Source: Nonomuraea angiospora (GTDB lineage Bacteria; Actinomycetota; Actinomycetes; Streptosporangiales; Streptosporangiaceae). From it: a DNA stretch of 64,000 nucleotides. Positions 59,925 to 64,000 of this stretch are shown in pieces. Within the stretch, counting starts at the first letter, position 1; each line of letters starts with the position of its first letter. Position numbers and translations under genes: made by a program. The stretch is taken from positions 372,001 to 436,000 of the forward strand of contig NZ_JADBEK010000001.1 of assembly GCF_014873145.1 (NCBI RefSeq), in the 5' to 3' direction. The notes under the pieces are model-generated. The model saw only the letters and a list, made by a program, of their open reading frames with translations. It searched no databases and was not told where the DNA came from.

Positions 59925-61607
59925 TTGACCACCAAAGTTGGACGAACAGCCGCCGGCGCGGGCCTGCTCGTCGCCATGTTCGTACCGGGCCAGGCCGTCG
60001 CCACCCCCGAACGCCAGCTCGCCGCGCCGCCGCCGCGACCGCTGACCCTGGTGCTGGACGGAAGCTCCTTCTCGCTGCGCGACGCCTTCGCGGTCCTGTC
60101 GGGCCGCCCCGTCACCGCGCAGCTCGCGGCGACCGTGCCGGCGACCATGAACCAGACGCGGCAGGGCGCGCTGGCCGCCCTGGCGAACCAGCGCGTGTAC
60201 GGCTGGAACCAGGCGCTCGGGCCGCTGAAGGACCGCCCGCTCTCGCCCGAACAGGCCGAGCAGTTCCAGCACAACGTCCTGCGCTCGCATGCCGCGGGCG
60301 TCGGCGAGCCGCTGCCCGACAACGTGGCCAAGCTGGCCCTGATCCTCAAGGCGAACCAGATGGCCAGGGGCACGTACGGGGTGCGGCCCGAGGTGCCGCA
60401 GCGCCTGCTGTCCATGGTCAACGCCGGAGTCATACCGCGGATGCCGCAGATCGGGTCGCTGGGCACCGGGGACCTCCAGCCGCAGGCCGCCGCGGGGCTC
60501 GCGGCGGCCGGCGAGAACGCGCCCGTACGCTACCTGGGCCGGGAGGGGCCCGCGTCCGAGATCCTGCCGCAGGCCGGGCTGCCCCGGGACTTCGTCTTCC
60601 AGGCGGGGGAGGCGCTGCCCGTCATCAGCGGCAGCACCGTCGTGGCCGCCATGCTGATGAACGCCGTCTACCGGGCCACCACGCTCGCCGACCAGGCGGA
60701 GGGCGCCTTCGCCCTGTTCATGGAGGCGACCAGGGCCGAGCAGGGGTCGCTCGACGCGCGTACCCACAAGGAACGCCACATCCCCGAGGAGGACGCGGTG
60801 GCCACGCGGCTGCGCGCGATGGTCGCGGGCTCGGGCTGGATGACGGAGGAGGGCCGCAGGCGCCTCGACCCGGCGAACTACGAGCCGCGCATCCAGGACG
60901 CGGTGTCGGTGCGGGCGGCGCCGCACATCCTGGCCGGCCTGCGGCACGCGCTGGCCGAGACGCGCCGCGCCCTGGTCCGGGAGGCCAACTCCTCGACCTC
61001 CAACCCGCTGGTCTTCCCGCGCGGGGACGGGCAGGGGTACGAGTTCGTGATGGGCGGCAACTGGGACGCCTCCATCATGGGACACCTGGCCGACACCCTG
61101 AACGCGGAGATCACCGACGTCGGGGTGCTGTCGCAGGAGCTGTCCGGGCGGCTGCTGTCGCCCAAGTGGAGCTACGGCCTGCCCGCCAACCTCGCCGGCG
61201 GGACCGTCGGCCTCAACTCCGGCATGGTGCAGGTGCAGACGGTGGCCGCCGCGCTGGTCCCGGAGATGCAGGTCAGGGCCACGCCGGCGGGAACGCTGTC
61301 CCGGCCGGTCAAGGACGGGCAGGAGGACCACAACACGATGGCGATGGCCTCGGTCCGGCACCTGCAGCAGAACCTGGACCGGCTCGGGGTCGTCCTGGCC
61401 GTCCAGTACATGATGGCGGCCCAGGGCATCGACCTCATCGCGCAGAAGATGGCGGGCCTGCCGCTCGGCGCCGTCACGCGGTCCCTGCACGCGGAGATCC
61501 GGCAGCACATCACGCCTCTGAGCGACGACCGTTACATGACTCCCGACCTGGAGCGCGCCATCTGGCTCGTACGCAACCGCCGCCTCGTGCCGTCCACCGC
61601 CGCCTGA
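59925..61607 (+). CDS. Exported ammonia-lyase (HAL/PAL family) homologue lacking the Ala-Ser-Gly triad
   Basis: The 560-residue protein belongs to the histidine/phenylalanine ammonia-lyase superfamily. It starts at TTG after GGGGGA and has a signal peptide (GRTAAGAGLLVAMFVPGQAVA). Conserved parts are NQRVYGWNQALG (position of the catalytic tyrosine, residue 92), RSHAAGVGEPLPDNVAKL and TSNPLVF. The loop that supplies the self-made MIO electrophile normally reads GxxGASGDL; here residues 177-184 read GSLGTGDL, one residue shorter, without Ala-Ser-Gly. A conventional ammonia-lyase mechanism seems impossible. The function, perhaps binding or a different lyase chemistry outside the cell, is unknown. 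Confidence 0.85.
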   Translation: MTTKVGRTAAGAGLLVAMFVPGQAVATPERQLAAPPPRPLTLVLDGSSFSLRDAFAVLSGRPVTAQLAATVPATMNQTRQGALAALANQRVYGWNQALGPLKDRPLSPEQAEQFQHNVLRSHAAGVGEPLPDNVAKLALILKANQMARGTYGVRPEVPQRLLSMVNAGVIPRMPQIGSLGTGDLQPQAAAGLAAAGENAPVRYLGREGPASEILPQAGLPRDFVFQAGEALPVISGSTVVAAMLMNAVYRATTLADQAEGAFALFMEATRAEQGSLDARTHKERHIPEEDAVATRLRAMVAGSGWMTEEGRRRLDPANYEPRIQDAVSVRAAPHILAGLRHALAETRRALVREANSSTSNPLVFPRGDGQGYEFVMGGNWDASIMGHLADTLNAEITDVGVLSQELSGRLLSPKWSYGLPANLAGGTVGLNSGMVQVQTVAAALVPEMQVRATPAGTLSRPVKDGQEDHNTMAMASVRHLQQNLDRLGVVLAVQYMMAAQGIDLIAQKMAGLPLGAVTRSLHAEIRQHITPLSDDRYMTPDLERAIWLVRNRRLVPSTAA

Positions 61608-61656
61608 CGCCGCGAGCCTGCCCGGCCAGGTCCGCTCGCCGCGCCGGGCGGCGTGC

Positions 61657-62304
61657 TCACCACCGGTCCCAGTGCAGGACCTCCTTCCGCGGGACGCGGG
61701 GCGCGGGCTTGAAGTCGGTGCCGATGGTGAAGGCCAGCGGCACGAACGCCGCCAGCATGACCTTCTCGTACGGCACGCCGAGCACCTGGGCCAGCTCGCG
61801 TTCGAGCGGCCCCTGCGCGGTGGTCCACACCGTGCCCAGGCCGCGTGCCCGCGCGGCCAGCATGAAGCTCCACACCGCGGGCAGGATCGACCCCCACGTC
61901 CCCGCCTGCACGGTCACCGGGGCCTGGTCCGTCCGGCCTTCCACGGCGGGGATGACGAAGGCGGGCACCCGGTGGATGTTGGCGGCCAGGTGACGCAGGC
62001 CGTCGAAGACGCGGTCGGTGGAGCCGGGGTGGTAGTTCATGCGCCACAGGTCGCGCTCGGTCAGCGGCTGGCCGGTGGCCTGCGACTGGGCGCGCAGGAA
62101 GATGTCGGCCACGGCCCGCCGCTGCCGTGGCTCGGTGACGACGAGGAAGTGCCAGCGCTGCCGGTTGCGCCCGGTGGGCGCCTGCACGGCCAGGTCCACG
62201 CACTCCTCGATCAGCTCGCGGGGCACCGGCCGGGTGAGGTCCAGGCGCTTGCGCACCGCGCGGGTCGTGCTCAGCAACTCGTCGGGCGTGAGGTTCAGCG
62301 TCAT
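61657..62304 (-). CDS. Nitroreductase-family FMN protein
   Basis: The 215-residue protein shows the flavin-binding pattern TTRAVRKRLDLTRPVP, VQAPTGRNRQRWHFLVVTEP and AARARGLGTVWTT, LGVPYEKVMLAAFVPLAFT. It probably reduces nitro or quinone compounds with NAD(P)H. It is divergent from a MarR regulator, the usual partner of such redox enzymes. Confidence 0.9.
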   Translation of the reverse strand: MTLNLTPDELLSTTRAVRKRLDLTRPVPRELIEECVDLAVQAPTGRNRQRWHFLVVTEPRQRRAVADIFLRAQSQATGQPLTERDLWRMNYHPGSTDRVFDGLRHLAANIHRVPAFVIPAVEGRTDQAPVTVQAGTWGSILPAVWSFMLAARARGLGTVWTTAQGPLERELAQVLGVPYEKVMLAAFVPLAFTIGTDFKPAPRVPRKEVLHWDRW

Positions 62305-62327
62305 GGCTCAAAACCGTATGCCTGCAA

Positions 62328-62347
62328 ATCGTCTGTCGTCAAACGAT
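62328..62347. promoter_or_regulatory. Candidate MarR operator
   Basis: ATCGT and ACGAT form an inverted repeat separated by ten bases in the nitroreductase/MarR divergent promoter. A suitable position and the AT-rich surroundings support a binding site; the spacing is only plausible. Confidence 0.4.
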
Positions 62348-62400
62348 CTGAGGGGAGATGGATGTGCGTTAGACTGGCGGCTCACGTGGAAGGAGAGCCG

Positions 62401-62868
62401 ATGCCGGCGACGACCAGGACGACGGACCGCGGGGCGGCGTACTTCCCGCGACTCGCCGCCGAGCGGCTGGACATCGCGCTGTGCCGGGCCTCGGCCGCGG
62501 TGGCGCGGGCCGCGGACGCGCACGCCGCCGAGGAAGGTCTCGGGGTCGGCCAGCATCTCGTGCTCCAGATGCTCGACGCCGTCGGCCCCTGCTCCCAGCA
62601 GACGCTCAGCGAGGAGCTGCGGATCGACCGCAGCGTCATGGTCGGCGTCTGCGACGACCTGGAGCGGGAGGGCCACGTACGCAGGGAGCGCAACCCGCGT
62701 GACCGGCGTTCCTACGCCGTCACCATCACCGACTCGGGCCGGCGCCGGCTCGCCGCGGCCCAGGCCTCGATCCCGGCCTTTCTCGACGACACCTTCCACG
62801 CCCTCACCGGTGACGAGCGCGGCCAGCTGAGCGCGATCCTCGCCAAGCTGCTGGGGCAGCGCGGATAA
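62401..62868 (+). CDS. MarR-family regulator
   Basis: The 155-residue regulator contains the MarR winged helix (VGQHLVLQMLDAVGPCSQQTLSEELRIDRSVMVGVCDDLEREGHVRRERNPRDRRSYAVTITDSG, given by its end segments: recognition helix IDRSVMVGVCDDLE, wing NPRDRRSY). AAGGAG precedes the ATG. It probably regulates the divergent nitroreductase in response to small aromatic or redox-active compounds. Confidence 0.93.
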   Translation: MPATTRTTDRGAAYFPRLAAERLDIALCRASAAVARAADAHAAEEGLGVGQHLVLQMLDAVGPCSQQTLSEELRIDRSVMVGVCDDLEREGHVRRERNPRDRRSYAVTITDSGRRRLAAAQASIPAFLDDTFHALTGDERGQLSAILAKLLGQRG

Positions 62869-62885
62869 GGTTTCGCCGGGCAAGG

Positions 62886-62919
62886 CCGCGAGCCCGCTCT
62901 GCGCAGAGCGGGCTCGCGG
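62886..62919. terminator. Bidirectional terminator, 34-bp perfect palindrome
   Basis: Two 17-base arms meet without a loop (centre at 62902/62903). It lies between the convergent MarR and crystallin-like genes and can terminate both. Confidence 0.8.
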
Positions 62920-62926
62920 GTCAGAC

Positions 62927-63646
62927 TCAGCCCATGTTCCAGACGGAGGAGATGCGGTCGTTCCATCCGCTCGGGACGAGGTTCGGGATGTCGGCGAAGG
63001 GCTGGACGAACAGGGAGCTGCCGCCGAAGTTGATGTGCTCGTAGTAGCGGACGGCGTTGTTCGTGGCGCCCATGGAGCTGATGACGTCGTTCCAGTCGTG
63101 CAGGTGGAGCGGGCCGTGGTGGACGCTGGTCAGGTCGTTGTGCGCCTGGTGGGCGGCACACCAGAACCAGTCTCCGGCGTAGTCCACGTGCTCGAACATC
63201 TGGACCTGGCCCTGGGTCGCGGGGCGGGGGTCGGCCGCGCGCAGCTGCGAGGCCGCCCACACCGCGCCGTTGAGCGCGCTGTCGTCGGTCAGCGCGACCA
63301 GGCGCTCGGTGCCGTAGACGTAGGTCAGCGGACGGCCGTCGAACCGCGACAGGTCGCGGGGATCGTGCTCGACGCCGTCCACGACCACGGCCATGGCGGG
63401 CGCGGGGTGGGTGATGGGCTGGGTGGAGGCGGCCGCGGGCCTGCTCAGTGCCTGCGCCGCGTCCATCCTGACGGGCGGGGCGGAGCGGGGCGCGTTGACC
63501 GCCTTGCTGACGAGCGCCTCCAGTGTGGTGATGCCCTGGTCGCGGAGCAGCGCCAGCACGTCGGTCTCGTTCAGGCCGCCGACGTGGTCGGAGAACTCCA
63601 GGAACCGCTCGATCTGGCGGCGGGCCGGGGTCGAGATGGTTGTCAC
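62927..63646 (-). CDS. Beta/gamma-crystallin-like protein
   Basis: The 239-residue protein starts at GTG 63646 (MTTISTPARRQIERFLEF), preceded by GGGAGG seven bases upstream. The first 60 residues are helical (SDHVGGLNETDVLALLRDQGITTLEALVSKAV). A Pro/Ala-rich linker leads to two crystallin-type repeats: VQMFEHVDYAGDWFWC with WNDVISS, and VRYYEHINFGGSSLFVQP with WNDRISS. These NDxxSS motifs are the calcium-binding signature of beta/gamma-crystallins. No signal peptide is seen. Function unknown. Confidence 0.82.
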   Translation of the reverse strand: MTTISTPARRQIERFLEFSDHVGGLNETDVLALLRDQGITTLEALVSKAVNAPRSAPPVRMDAAQALSRPAAASTQPITHPAPAMAVVVDGVEHDPRDLSRFDGRPLTYVYGTERLVALTDDSALNGAVWAASQLRAADPRPATQGQVQMFEHVDYAGDWFWCAAHQAHNDLTSVHHGPLHLHDWNDVISSMGATNNAVRYYEHINFGGSSLFVQPFADIPNLVPSGWNDRISSVWNMG

Positions 63647-63813
63647 GGGTTTGCCTCCCCCTCTGAGTGGTGCGAACTCCTTCATGGTCGGGTGGCGCGG
63701 CGGCCCGGGCATTCCCCAGTGTTGGGGATGGTGTTCATGGTCGATGCCGCCATAGGCTCGCCGGTTCCATCTTGGGCGGGGCAAGTGCCGGGCTTGATCG
63801 GCTGTTGGGTTCG

Positions 63814-63829
63814 CGGACCGTATGGTCCG
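63814..63829 (+). promoter_or_regulatory. Palindrome at a probable leaderless promoter
   Basis: CGGACC-GTAT-GGTCCG is a perfect inverted repeat three bases before an ATG. TATGGT inside it is a possible -10 box six bases from that ATG, so a bound repressor would cover the start. Confidence 0.45.
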
Positions 63830-63832
63830 GAC

Positions 63833-64000
63833 ATGCTTGGAGACACCGCTGGGGCGGACGCGGCCGGACCGTGGGGCGCCGCGGGGATATCGTTGATCGG
63901 CATCGTGGTGCTGGGGGCCTGCTCGGCGCTGATCCGGCGCAGGACCCGGCGGCGCACCGCCCGCCGGGAGCGGGCTCGCCGGGCCGCGCTGGACCTGGCC
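63833..64000 (+). CDS. Small membrane protein, C-terminus off window
   Basis: Fifty-six codons are visible (MLGDTAGADAAGPWGAAG onwards). A single hydrophobic helix (ISLIGIVVLGACSALI) is followed by a strongly basic segment (RRRTRRRTARRERARRAA). The frame is open to the window end. No ribosome site is present. Confidence 0.55.
   Translation, partial: MLGDTAGADAAGPWGAAGISLIGIVVLGACSALIRRRTRRRTARRERARRAALDLA

Overview
The window is about 64 kb of very GC-rich, gene-dense DNA. Its codon use, many GTG/TTG starts and 1-8 bp stop/start overlaps are those of an actinomycete. Mycothiol-type formaldehyde oxidation genes, actinobacterial tetrameric sarcosine oxidase, a WD40-fused Ser/Thr kinase and deazaflavin-type reductases point to Streptosporangiales (a Nonomuraea-like organism). 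That placement is inference; no rRNA or tRNA is present.

1-10 kb: a GH38 alpha-mannosidase (cut by the window start) is divergent from a LacI regulator, with two identical 14-bp operators between them. Next come a secreted zinc-peptidase homologue that has lost its HExxH residues, an asparagine-synthetase-like enzyme opposite a small exported acidic protein, and a divergent zinc dehydrogenase/SDR pair around GGAA/TTCC palindromes. A LysR regulator and a class IV aminotransferase close the region.

11-34.4 kb: the centrepiece is a choline/glycine-betaine catabolic island. Choline is oxidised by a GMC flavoprotein and an aldehyde dehydrogenase. A three-component Rieske monooxygenase (oxygenase, FAD reductase, Rieske ferredoxin) demethylates betaine. 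Dimethylglycine oxidase and heterotetrameric sarcosine oxidase (SoxBDAG) then give glycine. One-carbon units leave through a mycothiol-type formaldehyde dehydrogenase with a metallo-beta-lactamase-fold hydrolase, through PurU, and through a molybdopterin oxidoreductase likely to act on formate. An ABC importer (ProV, a double-domain ProW, ProX) supplies substrate. A palindrome, TTGCG-N5-CGCAA, lies in front of every transcription unit of the island; the embedded IclR regulator is the obvious candidate to bind it. The glyA and sdaA genes that usually accompany this cluster appear as tiny scars that keep only their two ends.

34.5-37.7 kb: a repeat-rich, decaying stretch holds an EamA transporter pseudogene, 5-, 18- and 25-bp tandem repeats, a small secreted protein and an exported alpha/beta hydrolase carrying a 22-copy hexanucleotide tract.

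37.8-52 kb: a NarL-type two-component pair, a stand-alone maltokinase-cap-like protein, a foreign-looking alpha/beta hydrolase, a PPOX/HxlR divergent pair, a BP74-like secreted protein, a NUDIX hydrolase, an MFS exporter, a large membrane Ser/Thr kinase with WD40-like repeats and an acyl-CoA dehydrogenase.

52-64 kb: a GlxA/AraC regulator is followed by three consecutive decayed genes (MarR, deazaflavin-dependent reductase, old yellow enzyme). Then come membrane proteins, a HerA/DUF853 ATPase, a degenerate integrase-like protein, a PadR/RDD operon with a 33-bp perfect operator palindrome, an exported histidine/phenylalanine ammonia-lyase homologue lacking the Ala-Ser-Gly triad, a nitroreductase/MarR pair and a beta/gamma-crystallin-like protein. 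The window ends inside a small membrane protein gene.
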